Source of the DNA: Rubricella aquisinus
GTDB lineage: Bacteria > Pseudomonadota > Alphaproteobacteria > Rhodobacterales > Rhodobacteraceae
DNA: 64,000 nt
Direction of reading: 5' to 3'
Assembly: GCF_014199445.1 (NCBI RefSeq)
Contig: NZ_JACIJS010000001.1
Location: 124,001-188,000, forward strand
A program made the translations under genes and the position numbers. Shown one piece after another: positions 8,995 through 16,753 of this stretch (position 1 is its first letter; every line of letters begins with the position of its first letter). The notes under the pieces are model-generated. The model searched no databases. It was not told where the DNA came from and worked only from the letters and a program-made list of their open reading frames with translations.

Positions 8995-9764
8995 TGGCCA
9001 CTTCCTTTCGCCAGCGGGAGATTGCGCAGATCGCGCGGGATGAAGGCAAGGTTGTCGTCGATGACCTTGCCGCGCGGTTTGACGTGACCGTGCAGACCAT
9101 CCGCCGCGATCTGCACGACATGGCCGAACAGGGCCTGTTGGAGCGGGTCCATGGCGGGGCTGTCCTGTCCTCTGGCGTCAGCAATATCGGGTATCAGGAT
9201 CGCCAGACCCTGTTTGAAGCGGAGAAGATAGCGATCGCGCGCGCCTGCGCCGCCGACATCCCCGAAGATATCTCGCTGTTTCTCAACATCGGCACCAGTA
9301 CGGAGGCGCTGGCGCGCGAACTGCTCAGCCACCGCAATCTGGTGGTGGTGACGAACAATATGAACGTGGCGCAGATCCTGTCGGCCAATAAGGGCTGTGA
9401 GATCATCCTCACGGGCGGCACTCTGCGCCGCGCCGATGGCGGGCTGACCGGGCGCATGGCGATCTCCACCATCGAACAGTTCAAGGTGGATATGGCGGTG
9501 ATCGGATGCTCTGCCCTTGATGGGGATGGCGATCTGTTGGATTTTGACGTGCAGGAAGTGGGCGTCAGCCAAACGATCATCCGTCAATCGCGCAAAACGA
9601 TGCTGATCGCGGACCGGTCCAAATTTCAGCGCAGCGCGCCCGCGCGGATCGGCTCCCTCTCAGCGATTGACACGTTCTATACCGACGCGCCCCTGCCCAC
9701 CCCCCTGGCCCGGAAATGCGCGGATTGGGGAACGGAGGTGGTCGTGGCGCGCGCCAGCGGATAG
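8994..9764 (+). CDS. glpR: DeoR-family repressor of glycerol-3-phosphate regulon
   Basis: A 256-residue DeoR-family regulator. It has an N-terminal winged HTH (FRQREIAQIARDEGKVVVDD then FDVTVQTIRRDLHDMAEQG, residues 4-45), then the HGGA linker, and a C-terminal DeoRC sugar-phosphate sensor domain (NIGTSTEALARELL; TNNMNVAQIL; LTGGTLRRADGGLTG). GlpR normally releases DNA on binding glycerol-3-phosphate. The start at 8994 overlaps the glpK stop; a longer reading frame upstream lies inside glpK and is not used. Its likely operator is the AACGAA-N2-TTCGTT palindrome before glpD, giving negative autoregulation of the whole operon. Confidence 0.92.
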   Translation: MATSFRQREIAQIARDEGKVVVDDLAARFDVTVQTIRRDLHDMAEQGLLERVHGGAVLSSGVSNIGYQDRQTLFEAEKIAIARACAADIPEDISLFLNIGTSTEALARELLSHRNLVVVTNNMNVAQILSANKGCEIILTGGTLRRADGGLTGRMAISTIEQFKVDMAVIGCSALDGDGDLLDFDVQEVGVSQTIIRQSRKTMLIADRSKFQRSAPARIGSLSAIDTFYTDAPLPTPLARKCADWGTEVVVARASG

Positions 9765-9774
9765 GCTCCGCGCC

Positions 9775-10452
9775 ATGGAGTTTCGCAGCCGATATGTCAT
9801 TTCTGCCCCGCGCAGTGGCCTCAACTGGCTGCGCTATTGCGTGGAGCATTTCTGGGCCCTGCGCACCCCCGGCATCACCAGCCTGATCGACCGGCGGGCG
9901 CAGCCGCAACCCGCCTTCCTGCGCAGCCATGACGCGGAAGGGCAGCTTGGGGCGTTTGCCGCCGCGTCTCATCGGCCCGTGCCTGAGGCCGCAGCGCATG
10001 GCCCGCTTCTCCTGATCCTGCGCGATCCGTTGGAAAGCTATGTGCGCATGGCCGATCAGGCCCTGCCCGCCATGGCGGGATATGTCGGCAACCTACGCTA
10101 TTTCGCACGGCATCCCGGCCCAAAGCGCGTGGCCTATTACGAAGACCTGACGACAGACCCCGCCGCCATGCGCGCCGCTATCCTGCATCTGGGCTTGCCG
10201 GAGCACATGGCGCCCTCCGTCGATGACATGGCCGCCGAATGGGATGCGCTGGCCCGTGCGAGCCGCGCATCCTATGCCGTCAATCAAAAGCGCGGCGGCG
10301 GGCCACAGACCGCAGATGATCCGCAGAACTTTACCTTTCACCAACAGCGCCTGAATGCACAGGACAAGGCCCGCGTCTGGGCCTATCTTGAGGCCGAGTT
10401 GACCGAAGCAGAGCGCGCGCCGCTCACCCGTTATCGCAAGGATATGCCATGA
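9775..10452 (+). CDS. Sulfotransferase-like P-loop protein
   Basis: A 225-residue protein that looks like a small sulfotransferase-fold enzyme. YVISAPRSGLNWLRYCVEHF at the N-terminus resembles the 5-prime-phosphosulfate loop that binds PAPS, and LLLILRDPLESYVRMADQ matches the 3-prime-phosphate motif (RDPxxxY). YYEDLTTDPAAMRAAILHLG resembles the conserved YEDL region of the fold. The acceptor is unknown. It lies 10 bp after glpR and overlaps the following FAH-family gene by 4 bp, so it is probably co-transcribed with one or both. No signal peptide or membrane segment is seen. The family call is fairly good; the biological role is open. Confidence 0.65.
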   Translation: MEFRSRYVISAPRSGLNWLRYCVEHFWALRTPGITSLIDRRAQPQPAFLRSHDAEGQLGAFAAASHRPVPEAAAHGPLLLILRDPLESYVRMADQALPAMAGYVGNLRYFARHPGPKRVAYYEDLTTDPAAMRAAILHLGLPEHMAPSVDDMAAEWDALARASRASYAVNQKRGGGPQTADDPQNFTFHQQRLNAQDKARVWAYLEAELTEAERAPLTRYRKDMP

Positions 10453-11132
10453 CCCCGCTTTTCCCCCCTGCCCCAACGACGCTGCTGCCCATATCGGGCC
10501 GCGATTCGGGCTTTCCGGTGCGGCGCGTCTATTGCGTTGGCCGCAATTACGCCGCCCATGCGCGCGAAATGGGCCATGACCCGGATCGGGAGCCGCCGTT
10601 CTTTTTCCAAAAGAACCCCGACAACCTGATCCTTGGTGCGACGGTGCCCTATCCCGTGGCCACGCAGGATCTGCATCATGAGGTGGAACTGGTCGTGGCC
10701 CTTGGCTCCGGCGGGGTGGATATCCCGGAAGGGACCGCGCTGTCGCATGTGTTCGGCTATGCCGTGGGCGTCGATCTGACGCGGCGGGACTTGCAGGCAC
10801 AGGCCAAGAAGGCCGGGCGTCCTTGGGAGGTCGGCAAAGCGTTCGAGCATTCGGCCCCAATCTCCCCGATCCAGCCAGCGGTGGAGATTGGCCATCCCGC
10901 AGAGGGTGCCGTTGCGCTGGACGTGAATGGTGCGCGCCGTCAGGAGGGCGATTTGAACCAGTTGATCTGGTCCGTGCCGGAGGTCATCGCGACCCTGTCG
11001 CGGCTCTTTACCCTTGCGCCGGGCGATCTGATTTTCACCGGCACGCCAGCGGGCGTTGGGCCAGTTGTCGCCGGAGATCGGGTGGACTGCACGGTGGAAG
11101 GCGTCGGGTCGCTCTCCTTTGCGATGACCTGA
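10449..11132 (+). CDS. Fumarylacetoacetate hydrolase (FAH) family protein, acylpyruvase-like
   Basis: A 227-residue single-domain FAH protein. Core features are VYCVGRNYAAHAREMG, the metal ligands in HHEVELVVALG (ExE) and the later Asp in GYAVGVDLTRRDLQ, and the closing IFTGTPAGVGPV segment. The size and motifs fit the YcgM/FAHD1 group, which cleaves acylpyruvates or decarboxylates oxaloacetate, rather than full-length fumarylacetoacetase. Its ATGA overlap with the sulfotransferase-like gene indicates an operon. It is convergent with bhcR, across a 225-bp gap that holds a large inverted repeat. Substrate cannot be deduced; the adjacent beta-hydroxyaspartate genes handle oxaloacetate, which makes oxaloacetate decarboxylation a tempting but unproven role. 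Confidence 0.82.
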   Translation: MTPLFPPAPTTLLPISGRDSGFPVRRVYCVGRNYAAHAREMGHDPDREPPFFFQKNPDNLILGATVPYPVATQDLHHEVELVVALGSGGVDIPEGTALSHVFGYAVGVDLTRRDLQAQAKKAGRPWEVGKAFEHSAPISPIQPAVEIGHPAEGAVALDVNGARRQEGDLNQLIWSVPEVIATLSRLFTLAPGDLIFTGTPAGVGPVVAGDRVDCTVEGVGSLSFAMT

Positions 11133-11165
11133 GCCGGTCCTTCCTGGACCGATCAGCGCCGAAGG

Positions 11166-11302
11166 CGCCGGTCCAGCGGCCGCCCGAGGAGGCCGCACAG
11201 GCATCTGGGCTGCACGCTTTATCTCACCAGATCTGCTGACCGCACCGCTGCTTGCCACGTCGCACAGCGGCCGCCTGGGGGCGGGCGGCCGCTGGACCGG
11301 CG
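11166..11302. repeat. Long inverted repeat between convergent genes
   Basis: 21-bp perfect arms at 11166-11186 and 11282-11302 (left arm begins CGCCGGTCCAGCGGCC), separated by 95 bp. Weaker complementarity continues outward to about 11135 and 11335 (GGTCCTTCCTGGACCG against the complement of CGGTCCGTCAAAGGACCG). It occupies most of the gap between the FAH gene and the end of bhcR. No coding sequence is supported. It could be a bidirectional terminator or a small non-autonomous element. Confidence 0.75.
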
Positions 11303-11357
11303 GCTTCGCCTTGATTCCGGTCCGTCAAAGGACCGCAAAGTCATGCTCAACTTATCC

Positions 11358-12185
11358 TCAAGCCCCCACCCCGCCGATCAGGCGCGTGACCTCCGCTGCG
11401 GCCTGTCGCACGCGCGGGCCGAACTCCGCCACTACCCGGTCGGGAAAGCGTACCGTCGGGCCGGACACCGAAATCCCCGCAATGGCCTCCCCATGCGCGT
11501 TGAAAATCGGGGCTGCAACGCAACGCATCCCCAGATACCGCTCCTCATCATCCAGCGCCCAGCCGCGCGCATGGGTTTCCTCCAGATTGGCGAAAAGCGC
11601 GCCGGGCGCGGTGATCGTCTTTGCCGTGAACTCGGGCAATCCTTTCCGCTGGAATATCTTTTCGACCTCCGCGCGGGGCATTTCCGCCAACAAGGCCTTG
11701 CCGATGCCGGACGAATGCATTGGCCCGCGCGTGCCGGGGCGAAAGAAGGCACGGATCGGATTATGCGTCTCGACCTGAGACACGAACACCACATCGCCGC
11801 TATCCCCGATGGCGAGGTTCGCCGTCTCCCCCGTTGCTTCCATCAAGTGGCGCATCGCGTTGCGCGCGGCCTCCACCACGTTGGTGCGCAGCAGAAATGA
11901 TGAGCCGATGCGGAAACTTTCCACCCCGATCATCCATGTCTGCGTCGCCTCGTCCAATTCGACATAGCCGTGCCGTTGCAGCGTGATCAGAATGCGGTGC
12001 GCGGTGGAGGGCGGCAGACCGACGCTCAGGCTGAGTTCGGTGAGCGTCGCCGTTTCCTCCCGCGCAAGCGCGGCCAGCACCATCAACCCCCGATCCAGCG
12101 CCTGAATCGGTGCCGCGGTGTCGGCTTCGGCGCTGCGCGGACGGCCTCTTTTGCGATTCGGTGCATGTGCCATTGTGGCTCTCAT
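11358..12185 (-). CDS. bhcR: IclR-family regulator BhcR of the beta-hydroxyaspartate cycle
   Basis: A 275-residue IclR regulator: a basic N-terminal tail (RKRGRPRSAE), winged HTH at about residues 28-85 (LTELSLSVGLPPSTAHRILI), then the IclR effector domain with GKALLAEMP, RGWALDDEE and CVAAPIFNAHGEAIAGISVS. It is divergent from bhcABCD, which identifies it by context as BhcR; the known BhcR responds to glyoxylate and controls the bhc operon. The first ATG is at 12185; ATG 12173 (MAHAPNRKRG) has a slightly better-placed AGAG and could be the true start. The 196-bp intergenic region to bhcA is unusually AT-rich for this window and carries candidate operators. Confidence 0.88.
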   Translation of the reverse strand: MRATMAHAPNRKRGRPRSAEADTAAPIQALDRGLMVLAALAREETATLTELSLSVGLPPSTAHRILITLQRHGYVELDEATQTWMIGVESFRIGSSFLLRTNVVEAARNAMRHLMEATGETANLAIGDSGDVVFVSQVETHNPIRAFFRPGTRGPMHSSGIGKALLAEMPRAEVEKIFQRKGLPEFTAKTITAPGALFANLEETHARGWALDDEERYLGMRCVAAPIFNAHGEAIAGISVSGPTVRFPDRVVAEFGPRVRQAAAEVTRLIGGVGA

Positions 12186-12228
12186 TGGTTTCTAGTGCGG
12201 ATTTATCGGACGAAAGTTTTTTTCAACT

Positions 12229-12349
12229 ATTTCCAGATATCCCATTTTGGAAAATCCTAACCCAATGTTTTCATTAGCTTCAATATATTTTTTTATTTTT
12301 TGGAATATTTTTTCAGAAAAATTGCAAAAAGCGGTAGCTCCCGTATTCT
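12229..12349 (+). promoter_or_regulatory. AT-rich bhcR-bhcA control region with candidate BhcR sites and promoter
   Basis: The gap 12186-12381 is strikingly AT-rich. Dyad TTTCCA (12230-12235) / TGGAAA (12248-12253) and ATTTT-GG-AAAAT (12244-12255) are candidate BhcR half-sites; TTTTGGAA recurs near 12298. A plausible sigma-70 promoter for bhcA is TTGCAA (12322-12327), a 16-bp spacer, and TATTCT (12344-12349). A strong AAGGAGG at 12368-12374 precedes the bhcA ATG. Binding is inferred, not shown. Confidence 0.45.
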
Positions 12350-12381
12350 AGGTCCAATCAAAAAACCAAGGAGGATACGCC

Positions 12382-13569
12382 ATGAACGGCCAAAACCCGG
12401 TTTTCATCCCCGGTCCGACGAATATCCCCGATCGCCTGCGCCTCGCGATGGCCGCGCAGACATGGGATCACCGCGCGCCTGATTTCGTGGACGTGTTCCA
12501 TCCGATCCTTGAGGACGCCAAGCAGGTGTTCGGCACCACAAAGGGCAAGGTCATCACCTTCCCCGCTTCCGGCACCGGCGGTTGGGAGGCTGCGGTGACG
12601 AACTGCCTCAACCCCGGCGATACGGTCCTGATTTCGCGCTATGGCATGTTCAGCCACAAATGGATTCTGCTGTGTCAGGACCATGGCCTGAATGTCGAGA
12701 TTATCGAGGCCGAATGGGGCGAAGGCGCACAGGCCGACCGGTTTGAGGCCGCGCTGACCGCGGATAAGTCCCACCGGATCAAGGCGGTTCTTGCCACCCA
12801 TAACGAGACGGCAACCGGCGTGCGCTCTGACATCGGGGCGATCCGTGCAGCGATCGATGCGTCCGATCATCCGGCGATGTTGTTCGTGGATGGCGTGTCC
12901 TCCATCGGCTCGATGCCCTTTGAGATGGACGCATGGGGCGTCGATGTTGCCGTCGCAGGCTCGCAAAAGGGCTTCATGCTGCCCACGGGCATGGCGATCT
13001 GCGGTGTCAGTGAAAAGGCGCTGGCGGCCTGCGACGCGGCGGCCTGCACGCGGTCCTTCTTCGATTTCAAACAGATGGCGGCAGCGAATGCAGGGGGCGG
13101 GTATCCCTATACTCCACCGGTGAACCTGCTGCTTGGCCTGCGCGAAAGCCTCGATATGTTGACCGCAGAGGGGCTTGATAACGTCTATGCCCGGCACGCG
13201 CGGTTGGCCGAAGGCGTGCGCCGCGCGGTCAGCGCATGGGGCATGAGCCTCGTTGCGAAACGGCCCGAGCTGTATTCCGAAACCGTCAGCGCGATCTATG
13301 TGCCCGAAGGGTTCGACAGTGATGCGCTCACCAACCATGCCTATGACACCTATGGCGTGTCCTTTGGCGTCGGCCTTGGGGAAATGGCGGGCAAGGCATT
13401 CCGCATCGGGCATCTCGGCTCGTTGACGCCCACGATGGCGCTGTCTGGTCTGGCAACGATCGAGATGTGCATGGCCGATCTGAACTATCCCATCGAACTG
13501 GGCGCGGGCGTTGCCGCTGCTCAGGAGTATTACAGAACCGGCGCGCCGCTCGCCATGGCAGCGGAGTGA
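12382..13569 (+). CDS. bhcA: L-aspartate--glyoxylate aminotransferase (BhcA)
   Basis: A 395-residue class V PLP aminotransferase of the serine/alanine-glyoxylate group. The N-terminus FIPGPTNIPDRLRLAM, the TFPASGTGGWEAAVTNCL phosphate-binding region, DGVSSIGSMPFEMDAWGVDV with the PLP aspartate, and the lysine K196 in AGSQKGFMLP are all visible. In the beta-hydroxyaspartate cycle BhcA transfers the amino group of aspartate to glyoxylate, giving glycine and oxaloacetate. The assignment over generic serine-glyoxylate transaminase rests on the unbroken bhcA-B-C-D order behind bhcR. AAGGAGG at 12368-12374 gives a strong translation start. First gene of the operon. Confidence 0.93.
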   Translation: MNGQNPVFIPGPTNIPDRLRLAMAAQTWDHRAPDFVDVFHPILEDAKQVFGTTKGKVITFPASGTGGWEAAVTNCLNPGDTVLISRYGMFSHKWILLCQDHGLNVEIIEAEWGEGAQADRFEAALTADKSHRIKAVLATHNETATGVRSDIGAIRAAIDASDHPAMLFVDGVSSIGSMPFEMDAWGVDVAVAGSQKGFMLPTGMAICGVSEKALAACDAAACTRSFFDFKQMAAANAGGGYPYTPPVNLLLGLRESLDMLTAEGLDNVYARHARLAEGVRRAVSAWGMSLVAKRPELYSETVSAIYVPEGFDSDALTNHAYDTYGVSFGVGLGEMAGKAFRIGHLGSLTPTMALSGLATIEMCMADLNYPIELGAGVAAAQEYYRTGAPLAMAAE

Positions 13570-13574
13570 CCCCC

Positions 13575-14546
13575 ATGAATGATATGAGCAACATGTATAT
13601 CCCCACCTACGACGATGTGCTGGCCGCCCATGACCGGGTGCGCCCCTATATCCACCGCACGCCCGTGCTGACCTCCACCTATTTCAACGACCTGACCGGG
13701 GCGGAGCTGTTCTTCAAATGTGAGAACTTCCAGAAGGCGGGCGCGTTCAAGGTGCGCGGCGCATCAAACGCCGTGTTCGGCCTCAGCGATGAGATGGCCG
13801 CACGCGGTGTCGCCACCCATTCATCCGGCAACCATGCGCTGTCCCTGAGCTATGCCGCTGGTCGGCGCGGGATCAAGGCGACGGTCGTGATGCCCCGCAC
13901 AGCGCCTGAAGCAAAGAAAGCCGCCGTGCGCGGCTATGGCGGCGAAGTGCTGGAATGCGAGCCGTCAACGGCGGCGCGCGAAGCGATGCTTGAGGAACTG
14001 GTCGCCCGCACGGGTGCCGATTTCGTGCATCCCTACAATGATCACCGCGTGATCGCCGGGCAGGCCACCTGTTCCAAGGAACTCTATGAGGAGGTTGAGG
14101 GGCTGGACACGATCGTGGCCCCCATCGGCGGCGGCGGCATGATCTCCGGCACCTGCCTGACGACGCAAGAACTCAGCCCGAACACCAAGATCATCGCGGC
14201 AGAGCCAAAGAACGCAGACGACGTGTACCGGTCTTTCCACGCTGGCGAAATGATCGAGGATGACAGCCCGCAAACCATTGCGGACGGCTTGAAAGTGTCC
14301 TTGCGCCCGCGCACATGGCATTTCGTGTCGAACTACGTCAACGACGTGCTGCTCGCCACAGAGGAGGAGATCGTGGACGCCATGTACCTCACATGGCAGC
14401 GGATGAAGATCGTGATCGAGCCAAGCTGCGCCGTGCCGCTGGCCGTGATCCTAAAGAATAAAGAGATGTTCGCGGGCAAACGTGTCGGCGTCATCATCAC
14501 CGGCGGCAACGTCGATCTGAAAAAACTGCCTTGGATGCAGGTCTAA
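13575..14546 (+). CDS. bhcB: beta-hydroxyaspartate dehydratase (BhcB)
   Basis: A 323-residue fold-type II PLP enzyme of the threonine/serine dehydratase family. The PLP lysine is K59 in GAFKVRGASN, the glycine loop is PIGGGGMISGTC near residues 185-196, and the C-terminus has IITGGNVDLKKLPW. BhcB dehydrates (2R,3S)-beta-hydroxyaspartate to iminosuccinate. It starts 5 bp after the bhcA stop; an earlier in-frame ATG inside bhcA is rejected. No ACT regulatory domain is present, as expected for this short catabolic type. Function is assigned by family plus operon position. Confidence 0.93.
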   Translation: MNDMSNMYIPTYDDVLAAHDRVRPYIHRTPVLTSTYFNDLTGAELFFKCENFQKAGAFKVRGASNAVFGLSDEMAARGVATHSSGNHALSLSYAAGRRGIKATVVMPRTAPEAKKAAVRGYGGEVLECEPSTAAREAMLEELVARTGADFVHPYNDHRVIAGQATCSKELYEEVEGLDTIVAPIGGGGMISGTCLTTQELSPNTKIIAAEPKNADDVYRSFHAGEMIEDDSPQTIADGLKVSLRPRTWHFVSNYVNDVLLATEEEIVDAMYLTWQRMKIVIEPSCAVPLAVILKNKEMFAGKRVGVIITGGNVDLKKLPWMQV

Positions 14547-14570
14547 CTTAGACAGAACGGGAGACGACAC

Positions 14571-15734
14571 ATGAAAGATATGACCCCACTCGATCAGTAT
14601 GAAGTTGGCTATGACATCCCGGCCAAGCCCGGCATGGATGAGGCCGACATTCAGACGCCCTGCCTCGTGCTCGACCTTGACGCGCTGGAGCGCAACATCA
14701 AAAAGATGGGCGATTGGGCCAAGGCGCACGGCATGCGCCACCGCGTACACGGCAAGATGCACAAATCCGTCGATGTGGCAAAAATGCAGGAGGAGCTTGG
14801 TGGCGCCTGTGGCGTCTGCTGTCAGAAAGTGTCTGAGGCAGAAGCCTTCGCCCGTGGCGGCATCAAGGACGTGCTGGTATCCAATCAGGTCCGCGACCCG
14901 GCCAAGATCGACCGCCTTGCGCGCATCCCGAAACTTGGCGCGCGCGCGATCTGCTGCGTCGATGATCTCGCGAACGTGCCGGACCTGTCGGCAGCGGCGG
15001 TCAAGCATGGCACGCAGATCGAATGCCTTGTGGAGATCGACTGCGGCGCAGGCCGCTGCGGCGTGACCTCCACGCCCGAAGTCGTCGCGCTGGCCAAGGC
15101 CATCGACGCGGCGGAGGGCCTGAAATTCGCGGGCATCCAGGCCTATCAGGGCGCCATGCAGCACCTCGATTCCTATGACGAGCGCAAGGCCAAGATCGAC
15201 ATCGCCGTGGCAATGGTGAAAGACGCGGTCGACACGCTGAAATCCGAAGGCATCGACTGCGATATCGTCGGCGGCGGCGGCACCGGCTCCTATTATTTCG
15301 AGGGCAATTCGGGCGTGTATAACGAATTGCAGTGCGGCTCCTATGCGTTCATGGACGCGGATTATGGCCGTATCCTTGATAAGGACGGCAACCGCATTGA
15401 CCAGGGGGAGTGGGAAAACGCGCTCTTTATCCTGACCTCCGTCATGTCCCACGCCAAGGCGGACAAGGCGATCTGTGATGCCGGTCTCAAGGCGCAATCG
15501 GTGGATTCGGGGCTTCCCTTCATCTTTGGCCGCGACGATGTGAAATACGTCAAATGCTCGGATGAGCATGGCGTGATCGCGGACCCGGATGGGGTGCTCA
15601 AGGTGAATGACAAGCTGCGCCTTGTTCCCGGTCACTGCGACCCGACCTGCAATGTGCATGACTGGTATGTCGGCGTGCGCGGCGGCAAGGTCGAGACGGT
15701 CTGGCCCGTCACCGCACGGGGGCTGGCGTACTGA
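14571..15734 (+). CDS. bhcC: beta-hydroxyaspartate aldolase (BhcC)
   Basis: A 387-residue D-threonine-aldolase-like enzyme with an N-terminal alanine-racemase-type TIM barrel. The PLP lysine is in HRVHGKMHKS (K62), and the C-terminal metal site is in VPGHCDPTCNVHDWYV. BhcC condenses glycine and glyoxylate to (2R,3S)-beta-hydroxyaspartate, the carbon-carbon bond-forming step of the cycle. GGGAG precedes the ATG. Its TGA overlaps the bhcD ATG by one base. Without the neighbours it would be called a D-threonine aldolase; the complete cluster supports the BhcC assignment. Confidence 0.93.
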   Translation: MKDMTPLDQYEVGYDIPAKPGMDEADIQTPCLVLDLDALERNIKKMGDWAKAHGMRHRVHGKMHKSVDVAKMQEELGGACGVCCQKVSEAEAFARGGIKDVLVSNQVRDPAKIDRLARIPKLGARAICCVDDLANVPDLSAAAVKHGTQIECLVEIDCGAGRCGVTSTPEVVALAKAIDAAEGLKFAGIQAYQGAMQHLDSYDERKAKIDIAVAMVKDAVDTLKSEGIDCDIVGGGGTGSYYFEGNSGVYNELQCGSYAFMDADYGRILDKDGNRIDQGEWENALFILTSVMSHAKADKAICDAGLKAQSVDSGLPFIFGRDDVKYVKCSDEHGVIADPDGVLKVNDKLRLVPGHCDPTCNVHDWYVGVRGGKVETVWPVTARGLAY

Positions 15735-16699
15735 TGCTGATCGTCTCCGAAGAGGTCTGTCAGGAGGTCATCGGCCGCGCCGATGCCTTCACAGCCGTGG
15801 AACAGGTGTTCGCCGCGATGTCACGCGGCGATGCCTATAACTTCCCCGTCATCCGCGAAGCAATCGGCCATGCCGATGCGCTCTATGGGTTCAAATCGGG
15901 GTTTGACCGGGCGGGACTGGCCCTTGGCGTGAAATCGGGCGGCTTTTGGCCCGGCAACATGGCGAAGGGCCTGACCAATCACCAATCGACCGTGTTCCTG
16001 TTTGACCCGGACACGGGCATGCTCAGCGCGCTTGTGGGGGGCAATTACCTCACGGCGGTGCGCACGGCGGCCTCGTCATCTGTGTCCATTGCGCATCTCG
16101 CGCGCAAGGATGCGAAGGTGTTGGGCATGGTCGGCGCGGGCCACCAGTCTCAATTCCAACTGCGCGCCGCCGCCGAACAGCGCGATTTCGAGCGTGTCGT
16201 GGCGTGGAACCCGCATCCCGACATGCTGCCGAAACTCGGCGCTGTCGCGGCGGAACTGGGCCTGCCCTTTGAGGCTGTCACGCAGCAGGAGCTTGGCGCG
16301 CAGGCGGATGTGATCATCACGATCACCAGCGCGTTCGAGCCGCTCCTTATGCGCGACTGGATCAAGCCGGGCACCCATATCGCCTGCATGGGCACGGACA
16401 CGAAAGGCAAGCAGGAGGTCGATCCGGCCATCCTCGCCGCCGCCACCGTGTTCACCGATGAGATTGCGCAGTCTGTCAGCATAGGGGAGGCGCAACACGC
16501 CATCGCCAATGGCACGCTGAAAGAGGGCGACATCACCCCCATCGGTCATGTGATCAATGGCGATCATCCGGGCCGCACCTCCGATGAGGAGATCACGCTC
16601 TTTGACGGCACCGGCGTCGGCTTGCAGGATCTTGCCGTTGCCTCCGCCGCCGCCCGCCTCGCAAAAGAGCAGGGCAAGGCGCAAGAGGTCACCTTGTGA
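15734..16699 (+). CDS. bhcD: Iminosuccinate reductase (BhcD)
   Basis: A 321-residue member of the ornithine cyclodeaminase/mu-crystallin family. The Rossmann NAD(P)-binding motif GMVGAGHQSQFQLRAA lies near residues 134-149; other family segments are KSGGFWPGNMAKGLTNHQST and the C-terminal LFDGTGVGLQDLAVA. BhcD reduces iminosuccinate to L-aspartate, regenerating the amino donor for BhcA, so the cycle turns two glyoxylate into one oxaloacetate without losing carbon. Translation is coupled to bhcC (TGATG). The operon ends here; downstream is a small terminator-like element shared with the convergent galE. Confidence 0.93.
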   Translation: MLIVSEEVCQEVIGRADAFTAVEQVFAAMSRGDAYNFPVIREAIGHADALYGFKSGFDRAGLALGVKSGGFWPGNMAKGLTNHQSTVFLFDPDTGMLSALVGGNYLTAVRTAASSSVSIAHLARKDAKVLGMVGAGHQSQFQLRAAAEQRDFERVVAWNPHPDMLPKLGAVAAELGLPFEAVTQQELGAQADVIITITSAFEPLLMRDWIKPGTHIACMGTDTKGKQEVDPAILAAATVFTDEIAQSVSIGEAQHAIANGTLKEGDITPIGHVINGDHPGRTSDEEITLFDGTGVGLQDLAVASAAARLAKEQGKAQEVTL

Positions 16700-16710
16700 T
16701 TTCTTTTTTC

Positions 16711-16732
16711 TGAAAATACCTCCCGCCGGAGG
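16711..16732 (-). terminator. Probable terminator of galE containing the recurrent CCTCCGGCGGG motif
   Basis: On the minus strand CCTCC-GGCG-GGAGG (16732-16719) forms a 5-bp stem with a 4-nt loop followed by TATTTT, 22 bp after the galE stop. The same GCCTCCGGCGGG...TATTT..GAAA core occurs in both composite repeats. It also lies just past the bhcD stop, but gives no T-run in that direction. Confidence 0.5.
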
Positions 16733-16753
16733 CATAAAAGTCTCTGGCGGGGC

